Below, in pieces: positions 51,631 through 60,664 of a DNA stretch of 64,000 nt. The position numbers and the translations under genes are program-made. Under the pieces are notes generated by a model. The model was given only the letters and a program-made list of their open reading frames with translations, was not told the origin of the DNA and ran no database searches. Within the stretch, counting starts at the first letter, position 1; the number at the start of each line of letters is the position of its first letter. This DNA is from Streptantibioticus ferralitis (lineage in GTDB: Bacteria; Actinomycetota; Actinomycetes; Streptomycetales; Streptomycetaceae): NCBI RefSeq assembly GCF_029223525.1, contig NZ_JARHTQ010000005.1, forward strand, positions 248,001 through 312,000, written 5' to 3'.

Positions 51631-53355
51631 TCAGCGGGTTCGGGCGGCCGCGGCGTCGGGCTCGCTCACCGTATCCGTACCCGCCGTGTTCCCGGCCCGG
51701 CCGCGCACCAGCGAGGCGACGGCGGCCACCAGGGACATCGCGATCGCCAGCCAGAAGACCACCACCAGCCCATCGTGGAACGGGCCGGATATCAGATGCG
51801 GAAAGAACTCACGCCCCGTCAACACCGCCGCGTGGCCCGGCGGCAACTGGCCCAGCACCTGTGGTCCGAGCAGCTGCTGGATCGGGTCGTACCCGAGGAA
51901 CGCGGCGAACAGCGTGCCGACCGGAGGCAGCGCGGCGAAGGCGTGCGCCGCCTGGGCGGGCACGCCCTGCGCGGTGAGTCCGCCGCTCAACGTGGCCGGG
52001 AGCGAACCGGACAGGCCCGCCACCATCAGGGAGAAGAAGACACCGATGGACAGCACCATCCCGGCGTTCTGGAAGGTGGCCCGCATACCGGAGGCGGCGC
52101 CGCGTGCCTCCGGGGGCACACTCGACATGATCATCGAGGTGTTGGGCGCGGAGAACAGGCCGCTGCCCAGTCCGTTGAGGAACACCAGCAGCGCGAAGGA
52201 GGTGTAGCCGAAGTCGGTGGGCAGCACCAGCAGTCCGCCGAACGAGGCCGCGATGACCACCAGCCCGCCCGCCGCGAACGGCCGCGCCCCGAACCGGTCC
52301 GACAGATGCCCGGCGATCGGCCCGGCCGCCAGGAAGCCGATGGTCAGCGGTATCAGATATATGCCCGCCCACAGCGGGGTATCGGCGTAGTCGTAGCCGT
52401 GCAGCGGCAGCCAGATGCCCTGCAGCCAGACGATCAGCATGAACTGCAGTCCACCGCGGGCGACCGAGCCGAGCAGCGTGCCGGCGCTGCCTCCCGCGAA
52501 GGTGGCGTTGCGGAACAGCCGCAGCGGGAACATCGGTTCGGCGGACCTGGCCTCGATCACGCAGAACAGCGCCAGCACCCCGGTCCCGCCGATCAGCCCG
52601 GACAGTACCCATGGGTTGGCCCAGCCCATGGTGGAACCGCCGTAGGGCTGGATGCCGTAGGTGATCGCGGCGAGCAGCGCGGTCAGGCCGACGGCGAAGG
52701 TGATGTTGCCCCACCAGTCGATCCGGGCCGGGCGACGGACCCCGGTGTCGTGCAGTGAGCGGTACGCCCACACGGTGCCGAGCAGACCGATCGGCACATT
52801 GACCCAGAAGACCGACCGCCAGTTCCACTGGGCGAGCAGCCCGCCGAGCAGCAGGCCGATGAACGAACCCGAGATTCCGGCGACGACGTTGACGCCCAGT
52901 GCCATCCCGCGTTGGGAGACCGGGAAGGCGTCGGTGATGATCGCCGCGGAGCTGGCCATCAGCATCGAGCCGCCGACCGCCTGCACGACCCGCCAGCCGA
53001 TCAGCCACAGCGCCCCGGCGCCGCCGTGGAACGGGTCGAGCGAGAGCACCACGGACGTCAGGGTGAAGACCAGGAATCCGGCGTTGTAGATCCTGACCCG
53101 GCCGAATATGTCACCCAGGCGGCCCAAAGTGACCACCAGGACCGCGGTGACCAGCATGTAGCCCATGAGCATCCACAGCAGATAGCTGATGTTGCCGGGC
53201 TGAAGCGGGTCGAGCCGGAGTCCGTTGAAGATCGCGGGCAGCGAGATCAGCACGACCGAGCTGTTGATCATCGCGAGGAGCGTGCCGAGGGTGGTGTTGG
53301 ACAGCACCACCCATTTGGCGCGGGGGTGCTCTTCGGCGGTCCAGCGTCCGGCCAT
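51631..53355 (-). CDS. MFS drug efflux transporter, DHA2 type
   Basis: This 574-residue protein has 14 predicted helices. DHA2 hallmarks include WMLMGYMLVTAVLVVTLGRLGDIFGRVRIY (motif A-like), VVQAVGGSMLMASSAAIITDAFP (motif C region), and GNVPIG-like VNVPIGLLG. It should export drugs or secondary metabolites using proton motive force. The MarR gene follows in the same operon. A MarR-type palindrome and a tandem repeat lie upstream. Start 53355 has a GGAGG-like context, and later ATGs are less consistent with TM1. Confidence 0.9.
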   Translation of the reverse strand: MAGRWTAEEHPRAKWVVLSNTTLGTLLAMINSSVVLISLPAIFNGLRLDPLQPGNISYLLWMLMGYMLVTAVLVVTLGRLGDIFGRVRIYNAGFLVFTLTSVVLSLDPFHGGAGALWLIGWRVVQAVGGSMLMASSAAIITDAFPVSQRGMALGVNVVAGISGSFIGLLLGGLLAQWNWRSVFWVNVPIGLLGTVWAYRSLHDTGVRRPARIDWWGNITFAVGLTALLAAITYGIQPYGGSTMGWANPWVLSGLIGGTGVLALFCVIEARSAEPMFPLRLFRNATFAGGSAGTLLGSVARGGLQFMLIVWLQGIWLPLHGYDYADTPLWAGIYLIPLTIGFLAAGPIAGHLSDRFGARPFAAGGLVVIAASFGGLLVLPTDFGYTSFALLVFLNGLGSGLFSAPNTSMIMSSVPPEARGAASGMRATFQNAGMVLSIGVFFSLMVAGLSGSLPATLSGGLTAQGVPAQAAHAFAALPPVGTLFAAFLGYDPIQQLLGPQVLGQLPPGHAAVLTGREFFPHLISGPFHDGLVVVFWLAIAMSLVAAVASLVRGRAGNTAGTDTVSEPDAAAARTR

Positions 53356-53398
53356 TGCGCCTCCCGCGCGGGGTTCAGCGGTCTTCCGGGCGCCTATG

Positions 53399-53553
53399 GC
53401 CCCCGGGCCCCGGGTCGCGGGGGTGAGCGGACTTTGCTGGGGCTGTGCCCCCGGGCACCAGATTGCGGGCCAGCGGCATTTCCGGAGGCTGCCGCCCCCG
53501 GGCCCCGAATCGCGGGGCTCAGCGGCATTTCCTGGGCTGCGCCCCGGGCCGGG
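53399..53553. repeat. three-plus tandem 47-48-bp GC-rich repeats
   Basis: Units start at 53399, 53447, 53494 and a partial at 53541. Each opens with GCCCCCGGG and carries AGCGG-CATTT-like and GGGGCTG-like segments with variations. This resembles the GGGGCTCCGCCCCCG-type intergenic repeats of Streptomyces. It lies between the MFS gene and the MarR-type operator. Confidence 0.8.
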
Positions 53554-53556
53554 ATT

Positions 53557-53580
53557 TAGTTAGCTGGCGTCAACCAACTA
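53557..53580. promoter_or_regulatory. MarR-type palindromic operator
   Basis: Arms TAGTTAGCTG (53557-53566) and CAACCAACTA (53571-53580) match at 8 of 10 positions in inverted orientation. The TAGTTGG-type core is common for MarR-family sites. It lies upstream of the divergent efflux and lipase maturation factor genes. Confidence 0.6.
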
Positions 53581-53703
53581 TGCGCTCGGTGACAAGGTGT
53601 GCGCAAGGGTTCGCGTTGCGGATGGAGGGGCGGCGGTTCACACAATGGGGCGTGAGCGCCCTCACCAGGCCCCCAGGCAAGGGCCCTTCCAGGAGTGGCT
53701 GGC

Positions 53704-55155
53704 ATGGACTGGTTCACCGCACCCGGATCCTGGCTGACCCGGCTGGTCCTGCAACGTTCGCTGGCCGCGCTGTACTTCGTCGCCTTCCTGGTGGCCGCCA
53801 ACCAGTTCCGGGCGCTGCTCGGCGAGCGCGGACTGCTGCCCATCCCCCGATTTCTGGCCTGGGCACCGTTCCGCCGCGCGCCCAGCCTGTTCCACCTCCA
53901 CTACTCGGACCGCTTCTTCGCATTCGTCGCCTGGACCGGCGCGGTGCTGTCGGCCGCGATCGTGGCGGGAGCGGCGGACCTCGTTCCGCTGTGGGCGTCG
54001 ATGCTGCTGTGGCTCGCCCTGTGGGTGCTGTACCTGTCGATCGTCAACGTCGGACAGCTCTGGTACGGCTTCGGCTGGGAGTCCCTGCTGCTCGAAGCCG
54101 GTTTCCTCGCGGTCTTCCTCGGCAACAGCCGTACCGCTCCGCCGGTTCTGGTGCTGTGGCTGTTCCGCTGGCTGGTGTTCCGGGTCGAGTTCGGCGCGGG
54201 TCTGATCAAGCTGCGCGGTGACCCGTGTTGGCGCGATCTGACCTGCCTGTACTACCACCATGAGACCCAGCCCATGCCGGGACCGCTGAGCTGGTTCTTC
54301 CACCATCTGCCGGAGCCGCTGCACCGGGCCGAGGTGGCGGGCAACCACTTCGCCCAGCTCGTGCTGCCGTTCGCGCTGTTCACTCCGCAGCCGATCGCGA
54401 GCGTGGCCGCGGGACTCATCATCGTCACCCAGCTGTGGCTGGTCGCCTCCGGCAACTTCGCCTGGCTGAACTGGCTGACGATCGTCATCGCGCTCGCCGC
54501 CATCGACGGCTCCCGCGCCGCCGAAGTGCTGCCGCTGCCCAAACCGCCCGCGCTACCCGCCGCTCCACTGTGGTACGAGGTCCTGGTGCTCGCCTTCGTC
54601 GCGGGCGTGGTCGTCCTCAGCTACTGGCCCGCGCGCAACCTGGTCTCGCGCGGCCAGATGATGAACTACTCGTTCAACCGGTTCCATCTGGTCAACGCCT
54701 ACGGCGCTTTCGGCAGCATCAACCGCATCCGCACCGAGATCGTCGTCGAGGGCACCGACGAGCAGGAGATCACGCCCGACACCGTGTGGCGGGAGTACGA
54801 GTTCAAGGGAAAGCCGGGCGACCCGAAGCGGCTGCCGCGCCAGTGGGCCCCGTACCACCTGCGGCTGGACTGGCTGATGTGGTTCGCCGGAATGTCGTCC
54901 ATCTACGCCGAGTCGTGGTTCCTGCCCTTCGCCGCCAAACTGCTGCACAACGATCCGCCCACCATCAAGCTGCTGCGGACCAATCCGTTCCGCGGCTCCC
55001 CACCGACGTATGTCCGCGCCCGGCTCTACGAGTACCGGTTCAGCGGTTGGCGGGAGTTGCGGCTCACCGGCGCCTGGTGGGAGCGCACGCTGATCCGCGA
55101 GTACCTACCGCCGATCACCTTGCGCAACCTTAGTTCTGACGCGAATCGCCCATAA
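53704..55155 (+). CDS. lipase maturation factor family membrane protein
   Basis: I start at ATG 53704 (AGGAG 9 bases upstream), giving 483 residues. Multiple helices cover the first 290 residues (LVLQRSLAALYFVAFLVAAN, WASMLLWLALWVLYLSIVNV, LWLFRWLVFRVEFGAGLIKLRGDPCW, where the last is the conserved LMF core). The C-terminal soluble part has NSFNRFHLVNAYGAFGSI-like NRFHLVNAYGAFG, VWREYEFKGKPGD and PYHLRLDWLMWFA. Eukaryotic LMF1 helps fold lipases in the ER. The role of bacterial homologues is unclear. Confidence 0.88.
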   Translation: MDWFTAPGSWLTRLVLQRSLAALYFVAFLVAANQFRALLGERGLLPIPRFLAWAPFRRAPSLFHLHYSDRFFAFVAWTGAVLSAAIVAGAADLVPLWASMLLWLALWVLYLSIVNVGQLWYGFGWESLLLEAGFLAVFLGNSRTAPPVLVLWLFRWLVFRVEFGAGLIKLRGDPCWRDLTCLYYHHETQPMPGPLSWFFHHLPEPLHRAEVAGNHFAQLVLPFALFTPQPIASVAAGLIIVTQLWLVASGNFAWLNWLTIVIALAAIDGSRAAEVLPLPKPPALPAAPLWYEVLVLAFVAGVVVLSYWPARNLVSRGQMMNYSFNRFHLVNAYGAFGSINRIRTEIVVEGTDEQEITPDTVWREYEFKGKPGDPKRLPRQWAPYHLRLDWLMWFAGMSSIYAESWFLPFAAKLLHNDPPTIKLLRTNPFRGSPPTYVRARLYEYRFSGWRELRLTGAWWERTLIREYLPPITLRNLSSDANRP

Positions 55156-55236
55156 GGCAGCATGCGTTCTGGTATGGACGCGGTGTGCGGTGCCAGACTG
55201 CGCCCGAGCATCTGCACGTCCTACCTACGGAGTGCC

Positions 55237-56184
55237 ATGGCGGACGCCATCATCATCGGAAGCGAGCGCAGCGAGATCGGCCTGCCGGCGGGGATGGAGG
55301 TGCTACGGCGCGGCGGTTCCGCCCCCGATGCGGTGGAGGCGGCGATGCACCGTTGCGAGGACAATCCGAACGACCATTACGTGGGCACCGCAGGGCTGCC
55401 CAATGCCCAGGGCGTGGTGGAGCTGGACGCTTCGCTGATGCTCGGCTCCACCCGGCGCTTCGGCGCGGTGGCGGCGCTGCGCGACTATCCGCATCCCATT
55501 TCGGTGGCCCGCGCGGTACTGGAGCAACTGCCGCAGCACTGCCTGCTGGTGGGCGAAGGGGCGGCGTTGTTCGCCCGGGAATGCGGCTTCGAGACCGCAG
55601 AGTTGATCACTGACGAGTCACGGACGATGTGGCGGCAGCAGGTCGCGTGGTCCACCGAGGCCGTCGAGGGCGAGAACACGGCGGCGCTCGACGGCGACCA
55701 CCACTACCGCGCCAACGCCGTCGAGTTGATCCGCCGGTTGGCACCGCACGCCGAGCCGTGGGGCACCATCAACATCATCGCGCTGGACACGTCCGGCGAG
55801 ATGTGCGTCGGCGTGTCGACGTCCGGCTTCCCGTACAAGTACCCGGGGCGGGTGGGCGATTCGGCGATTCCCGGCGCGGGCAACTGGTGCGACCTACGGG
55901 CGGGCGGCGCCGCCTGCACCGGGCGCGGAGAGCTGGCGATGCGCGGCGGCACCGCACGTACCGTCGTCGATCTGCTCGCCTCCGGGCACGATCCCGCCGA
56001 GGCCTGCCACACCGCGCTCCGGGACGCGGCCACCTTGCCGGACGCCTTCCGCTCCGAACTGCGGGCACTCGCCCTCACCCCGGACGGCAGGCACGGTGGC
56101 GCGGCCGGGCAGGCGGGCAGTTCCTACGTGGTGATGACCGGGTCGTCGACCGGCCCCGAGACGCATCCGCGCAGGGCCCTGTGA
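55237..56184 (+). CDS. Ntn-type isoaspartyl peptidase / glycosylasparaginase-like hydrolase
   Basis: ATG 55237 with GGAG upstream gives 315 residues. The N-terminal nucleophile Thr is in WGTINIIALD (about 170-180), preceded by the cleavage site at Gly-Thr. GAGNWCDLRAGGAACTGRGE binds substrate. Such enzymes are processed autocatalytically into alpha and beta chains and hydrolyse beta-aspartyl peptides or N4-glucosaminyl-asparagine. No signal peptide is seen, so it is cytoplasmic. A GNAT remnant follows. Confidence 0.85.
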   Translation: MADAIIIGSERSEIGLPAGMEVLRRGGSAPDAVEAAMHRCEDNPNDHYVGTAGLPNAQGVVELDASLMLGSTRRFGAVAALRDYPHPISVARAVLEQLPQHCLLVGEGAALFARECGFETAELITDESRTMWRQQVAWSTEAVEGENTAALDGDHHYRANAVELIRRLAPHAEPWGTINIIALDTSGEMCVGVSTSGFPYKYPGRVGDSAIPGAGNWCDLRAGGAACTGRGELAMRGGTARTVVDLLASGHDPAEACHTALRDAATLPDAFRSELRALALTPDGRHGGAAGQAGSSYVVMTGSSTGPETHPRRAL

Positions 56185-56187
56185 CCA

Positions 56188-56370
56188 ACGCGCCTATCAG
56201 GAGCGCGGTTTCGATCCGGGCAGCTGGCAGGTCATCACCGAAGGTCGGACCTGGTACTTGACGTGCTCGTGGTCAATCCCCGTGCTCATGCCTTCTACCG
56301 GCGACACCGTTTCCGGGAGGTGGCCCGGCACGGTGAGAACAACCGGAAGATCCGCAAGCGCTTCCCCCAC
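56188..56370 (+). pseudogene. GNAT acetyltransferase, internally deleted
   Basis: An N-terminal-middle piece (RAYQERGFDPGSWQVITEGRTW, 56193 onward) and a C-terminal piece (LDVLVVNPRAHAFYRRHRF then REVARHGENN) are typical of one GNAT. They are joined near 56255 with a frame change. The acetyl-CoA binding strand-loop (the RxxGxG motif) is missing between them. An internal deletion has removed roughly 60 codons, so no activity is expected. Positions 56371-56648 show no gene. Confidence 0.6.
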
Positions 56371-56648
56371 CGCCAGACCGACGAGTGCAGCCCGCCGGAC
56401 CACCTGATCCACAAGTACCGGCTCCTCCGGAATGAAGCCAAGCGTTACGAGGCGCGCTGGATGAGGAACGTCCGGCTCAACCATGCCTGCCGTCTCTGGG
56501 TTCGCTCCGCCGTCACCGCGACCACGGCCGCGCGGAACGCGCCCGCATCCGTGGCGAGATGTGCCTCCGCTGGCGCGGCAGACCCGCCCCCGCCGCGTGA
56601 TCAAGCAACCCATCGTCAGCCGCGAAGCCACCGCCGCTTGGGGCTCGT

Positions 56649-57119
56649 TCAGCACGAGGCCCATTGCGTCACCTTGACGGTGGCGTTGTAGACGCTGGGT
56701 TCGTAGGTGCCGTTCGCCGTCCAGTCGTGCTTCTTGCTCGCCCACATCGTCGGGCTGTCATAGGTGGCCGTGGTGAACAGGCTCTGGCCCGAGGAGTCCT
56801 TCAGCTGGAAGCGCGCGTGCCAGATGTCACCGCTGAGCGTGAAGTCCGTCCAGGTCCGTGCGCTGAACGTGAGCGTGCCGTCCGAGTAGAGCCGCAGGTA
56901 GCCGCCGGTCTGGTGGCAGTCGCCGACCTTCAGGTCCCCCCAGCTGAACCACTTGTACGCGGTGGCGGCGACGCCCGGTCGGGTGTCGCCGGAGATGCCA
57001 GAGCGGACAGCGTCACCGCCCCCGGTGCCGGCCCACGCGGACGTGTGGAAGACGAGCACGGCGGCCAGGACGGAGACCATCGTCACCAGGGCCCTGCCAC
57101 CTCGCCTGAGAAGTGTCAT
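56649..57119 (-). CDS. secreted DUF6294-type protein
   Basis: This is a 156-residue protein. A signal peptide covers about 1-32 (ALVTMVSVLAAVLVFHTSAWA). The mature part has YKWFSWGDLKVGDCHQTGG, LRLYSDGTLTFSARTWTDFT, SGDIWHARFQLKDSSG and a terminal VTQWASC, with two Cys that may pair. The pattern matches DUF6294, a secreted Streptomyces family of unknown function. Its ATG overlaps the stop of the upstream gene (ATGA), so it is the last gene of a three-gene secretion operon. Confidence 0.75.
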   Translation of the reverse strand: MTLLRRGGRALVTMVSVLAAVLVFHTSAWAGTGGGDAVRSGISGDTRPGVAATAYKWFSWGDLKVGDCHQTGGYLRLYSDGTLTFSARTWTDFTLSGDIWHARFQLKDSSGQSLFTTATYDSPTMWASKKHDWTANGTYEPSVYNATVKVTQWASC

Positions 57120-57496
57120 GGACGGGCTCCCCTCGATGGGCTGTTGTTCGTGCTGGTCGAGCCGAAGCGCACGGCGAACGCCTGCACGCCGGTGGGCGCG
57201 TCCCATGTAGCGCCGACCCCCACCAGGGCCCAGCCCCCGCCGCACGAGGAGTCCCCGTACAGGAATGCCGTGTCGGTGGTGTCGTTCGAGAACCTCACCG
57301 CGCCGCCCGTAAGCGGCAGGCAGGTGTCACTCTGCGGGTCGAGGACCTGGACGCCCTGCCCCGCCGCCGTCACATACGTGTACGAGCCGCTCGCCGCTTG
57401 CGTACTGCCAGGCAGCGCCGTCAGCAGCACGAGCGCCGACGCGGCCGCCAGGGCAGGTCCACGGAACCTGCGCAGCACCCTTGCCGATCTCATCAT
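57116..57496 (-). CDS. small secreted Cys-pair protein
   Basis: This 126-residue protein has a signal peptide (LAAASALVLLTALPGSTQA, about 14-33). The mature part is beta-rich (SYTYVTAAGQGVQVL, GGGWALVGVGATWDAP, GVQAFAVRFGST), with cysteines near 57 and 83 (DTCLPL and SSCGGG). It is unrecognised. It sits between two other signal-peptide genes, 19 bases after the first and overlapping the next by 4 bases, and so is probably co-secreted. Confidence 0.7.
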   Translation of the reverse strand: MMRSARVLRRFRGPALAAASALVLLTALPGSTQAASGSYTYVTAAGQGVQVLDPQSDTCLPLTGGAVRFSNDTTDTAFLYGDSSCGGGWALVGVGATWDAPTGVQAFAVRFGSTSTNNSPSRGARP

Positions 57497-57515
57497 TCCC
57501 CCCAACTCGGCGATG

Positions 57516-57857
57516 TCAGCAGCTTCCGCAGGCGTACTCGGAGAAGTACGGCTGCGAGCACACCAGGCCGTCGCAGTCCTGGCAGAACTGGCCACACAAC
57601 AGCGTGTGGCTCGGCGCGTCACAACGTGCGGTACCGGTGGACTGGCACACCGGCACCATCAGCCGGACCTTCTTGCCAGGCGTGACCGCCGCTGCACGGC
57701 GGGCGAGCTCGACGCGGGCCTGCTCGACCGTGTAGCAGTGATGGGCGGCTCTGGGCGGTTGGCCGGCGGCGCCGGCGTCGGCTACCGCGGTAGCGGGCAC
57801 GCCGAGGGCGATGCCCACGGCGAAGAGAGCCGATACGGCTCTGCGAATGCTCATCAT
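57516..57857 (-). CDS. small secreted Cys-rich protein
   Basis: GGAGGAGGGG lies upstream of ATG 57857 (a second ATG is at 57854). The 113-residue protein has a signal peptide (VSALFAVGIALGVPATAVA, about 6-26). The mature region is Cys-rich in its last 45 residues (CQSTGTARCDAPSH, LLCGQFCQDCDGLVCSQ, YACGSC), with about nine cysteines. This suggests a disulfide-rich or metal-binding fold. It is unrecognised. It is first in a three-gene operon of secreted proteins. Confidence 0.7.
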   Translation of the reverse strand: MMSIRRAVSALFAVGIALGVPATAVADAGAAGQPPRAAHHCYTVEQARVELARRAAAVTPGKKVRLMVPVCQSTGTARCDAPSHTLLCGQFCQDCDGLVCSQPYFSEYACGSC

Positions 57858-58173
57858 GCTGTCATGCTGCCCCTCCTCCAAATGGGCAACTCCCAGGGCG
57901 AAAAGGTCATATGAACAGCCCGGTTGTCTCATCCGGCATGTCGTCTCGCGGCTCCGCTCATCACGCACCGGACACTCCCTGGCCGCCTGCCCACTCCCCT
58001 GCCGGCCGAAGACGGAGGCAGCCGCTCTGACCGCACACGGGACGCCCATCGGGGTGACAACCAAGCGCGGCGACGCCCAGCTACGGGCTCGGGGTGGATA
58101 CGACAGGGCTCAACGCCCGCGTCGGCCCGCATGTCGACGACCAGCAGGAACAGTCACGAGAGGGGACCTCGTC
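57858..58173. other. divergent promoter region
   Basis: These 316 bases separate the secreted-protein operon from the lipase. No gene is supported. Both promoters should lie here, but no clear -10/-35 pair stands out. Confidence 0.5.
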
Positions 58174-58995
58174 ATGCCCGTACCGTCCGCGATTGACCAC
58201 CAGGCCACCGGATACAGCCTTCCGCACGCCTACTGGCTCGCCAAAGCCTCCGACCTCGCATACAAAGACGAGTCCACCATCGACCAGCAGGCCCGCGCCT
58301 GGGGCTTCGACCGCGTGCGCCACCACCAGACCCGGTTCACACCGCCGTTTCCGCTCCAGGACACCCAGGGCTACACCATGGCCAGCGACCACATGGTCAT
58401 CACCGCGTTCCGCGGCACGGAGCCCAGGGAGATCCGCGACTGGCTCTCGGACGCCAATACTCCGCCGTGGCCCGGCCCAGCCGAGACCGGCTACGTCCAC
58501 TTCGGCTTCGCCGAGGCCCTGCAGTCGATCTTCCCCGACGTCAAGCGGGCCCTGGCGGAGCTGCGCACCAACGGCCAGAGCGTGTGGTTCACCGGCCACA
58601 GCCTCGGCGGCGCGCTGGCGATGCTCGCCGGAGCCCGGATGTACCTGGAGGAGCCGCGGGTCCAAGCGGACGGCGTCTACACCTTCGGCCAGCCCCGCAC
58701 CTGCGACCGAATCCTCGCCGCCGCCTGCAACAAGGGCTTCAAGAACCGCATGTACCGCTTCGTCAACAACAACGACATCGTGCCGCAGCTCCCGCCGGAG
58801 CCGGTCTACACCCACGTCGACACCCTCAGGTACATCGACTCCACCGGCAGGCTTCGCGACTCGACGACGTTGCTGGGCGGCCTGGCGGACCGCGCCAAGG
58901 GCCTCACGGCCGACGCCTTCGCCCCGGCAAGCGACGGTGTGCGTGACCACTCCATGCACAACTACATCGCCGCTTTGGAGAAGAACCTCGCCTGA
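58174..58995 (+). CDS. class 3 lipase-family alpha/beta hydrolase
   Basis: ATG 58174, with GAGAGGGGA upstream, gives 273 residues. The nucleophile Ser lies in FTGHSLGGALAMLAG (about 145-159), the Asp in NNNDIVPQLP, and the His in the DHSMHNY segment near the C-terminus. ITAFRGTEPREIRDWLSDA is the lid-adjacent region of Lipase_3 proteins. No signal peptide is seen. It probably acts on acylglycerols or other esters, intracellularly or by leaderless export. Confidence 0.9.
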   Translation: MPVPSAIDHQATGYSLPHAYWLAKASDLAYKDESTIDQQARAWGFDRVRHHQTRFTPPFPLQDTQGYTMASDHMVITAFRGTEPREIRDWLSDANTPPWPGPAETGYVHFGFAEALQSIFPDVKRALAELRTNGQSVWFTGHSLGGALAMLAGARMYLEEPRVQADGVYTFGQPRTCDRILAAACNKGFKNRMYRFVNNNDIVPQLPPEPVYTHVDTLRYIDSTGRLRDSTTLLGGLADRAKGLTADAFAPASDGVRDHSMHNYIAALEKNLA

Positions 58996-59123
58996 CGTCG
59001 AGGCGGCGGACCCGAGGTCGAGGACGCCGTCACTGTGCGCGGGGTTCTCCTGGCCTGCGGCCAGTTTCCGGTGGGCGCGAAATCGCAGGCCACGCAGGCT
59101 GGTTCACGGGTAAAATCTCCCGG

Positions 59124-59948
59124 ATGAAGATCTTCGTCTCCTCCGACATGGAGGGCACGGCCGGGATCGTGGACTGGAACCAGTGCAGGCCGCTGGAGGC
59201 GGAATACGGATACCACCGCGGCCTGCTCCAGGAGGAGGTGAACGCCGCGATCGAGGGCGCGATGGCGGCTGGCGCGTCCGCGTTCCTGGTCAACGACTCG
59301 CACTCGAAGATGGCCAACCTGCGCCCGGACGCGCTCGCTGGCCGGGCCCGCTATCTGTCGGGCCGCCACAAGCCGCTGTACATGATGCAGGGCCTGGATG
59401 CCTCGTTCGACGGGGTCTTCTTCGTCTCCTACCACGGCTCGATGTCCGGCGAGTCATCGGTGCTGTCGCATACGTACAACCCGCAGGCCATCAGCGAAGT
59501 GCGGCTGAACGGTACTCCGGCGGGCGAGGCCGGTATCAACGCGCTGGTCGCGCTCGGACACGGTGTGCCGGTGGCGCTGATCACGGGCGACGACATCACG
59601 GCGGCGGAGATCCAGCCGTTCTGCCCCGGCATCCGCAGCGCCGTCGTGAAGACGTCCGTGTCGCGGTTCGCCGCCGACAGTCTGCACCCCGAGGCGGCGC
59701 GCGAGCTGATCAGGGCCGCCGCCGAGGATGCGACGCGCGGACTGGCCGAGCTCTCCGCTCCCGGCATCGCACTGCCCGCGACGCTGACCGTGCGGTTCCG
59801 CAACGCCGATCTCGCCGAGATGGCGACCTGGATCACCGGGGTGCTCCGCGTCGACAACCTGACCGTGCGGATCACCGACGATGACCCGATCCGGCTGTAC
59901 CGGACGTTCGTCACGGTGGTCCTGCTGACCCGCGGCATCGCCGAATGA
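59124..59948 (+). CDS. M55-family D-aminopeptidase (DppA-like)
   Basis: This 274-residue protein begins KIFVSSDMEGTAGIVDWNQC, with the zinc-binding Asp and Glu residues of M55. NDSHSKMANL and the VSYHGSMSGESSVLSHT region supply His ligands, and GDDITAAEIQ follows. DppA cleaves D-Ala-D-Ala and other D-peptides, feeding on or recycling cell wall material. The gene stands alone after the lipase gene. Confidence 0.9.
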   Translation: MKIFVSSDMEGTAGIVDWNQCRPLEAEYGYHRGLLQEEVNAAIEGAMAAGASAFLVNDSHSKMANLRPDALAGRARYLSGRHKPLYMMQGLDASFDGVFFVSYHGSMSGESSVLSHTYNPQAISEVRLNGTPAGEAGINALVALGHGVPVALITGDDITAAEIQPFCPGIRSAVVKTSVSRFAADSLHPEAARELIRAAAEDATRGLAELSAPGIALPATLTVRFRNADLAEMATWITGVLRVDNLTVRITDDDPIRLYRTFVTVVLLTRGIAE

Positions 59949-59951
59949 CCG

Positions 59952-60569
59952 TCAACTGCCGGACCGGGCCCGGGCCTGCGCGCCCCAGCGCCGCAGTGCC
60001 TCCGGCGCCGCGGTGTCCTCGGCGGCGTCGAAGTCGGCCCAGTCGTCCTCGGCGTCCGGATCGCTGTACCAGCCGGTGCCGTTGAGAGAGGTCTCCAGCC
60101 AGGAGGCCAGGCTGTTGGAGTCGACAAACCAGGCGTCCGCCCAGTCGTCGCCGACCGGGTTGGGCTCGAAGAGCAGGACGGTGCCCTGCGGACTGCGGCA
60201 GTCCACACAGGCGAGCATGCCGCACCCCCACGTCATGATCGGTACCACGCCTTCCGGCCAGAACCAGCCGTCATCCCCTGGATCGGGGGCCCGGCGGTCC
60301 CGGTAGGCGGCGGTCAGCGGGCCTGCCGTCTCGCTCACCCGGCTGCCGGCGGATGTGGAGAGGCGGAACAGGCCGTACTCGGGCCCGAAGCCCCCGTCGG
60401 CGACCTCCCGGTACAGTCGCGCCAGCAGCGGATGCAACGGGAATCCCAAACCCTTCTCGGCCGCCGCCAACTCGCCCTCGGAAACTGGAGGTTGCAGTGG
60501 AGCACAACGCTCCTTGGCGCGGGCGGTAACCAGGGCCATGATGTCGTCGTGGCGCGGCGGGTCTTCCAT
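59952..60569 (-). CDS. SMI1/KNR4 domain protein
   Basis: This is a 205-residue protein. The SMI1/KNR4 fold is indicated by VSEGELAAAEKGLGFPLHPLLARLYREVADGGFGPEYGLF, PIMTWGCGMLACVDC, and DDWADAWFVDSNSLASWLE. Many of these are immunity proteins of polymorphic toxins or scaffolds. No toxin gene is adjacent, so an orphan immunity-like role is only suggested. It converges with the D-aminopeptidase gene with a 3-base gap. Confidence 0.8.
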   Translation of the reverse strand: MEDPPRHDDIMALVTARAKERCAPLQPPVSEGELAAAEKGLGFPLHPLLARLYREVADGGFGPEYGLFRLSTSAGSRVSETAGPLTAAYRDRRAPDPGDDGWFWPEGVVPIMTWGCGMLACVDCRSPQGTVLLFEPNPVGDDWADAWFVDSNSLASWLETSLNGTGWYSDPDAEDDWADFDAAEDTAAPEALRRWGAQARARSGS

Positions 60570-60664
60570 ACCGCCATCATCCCGCGCCCCACTGACACCG
60601 GGCCGCCGGGCGCGTCACCTCGCGGGTCCCTGTCCGACGGCCGATCGTCATGAACCGGCGCCGG

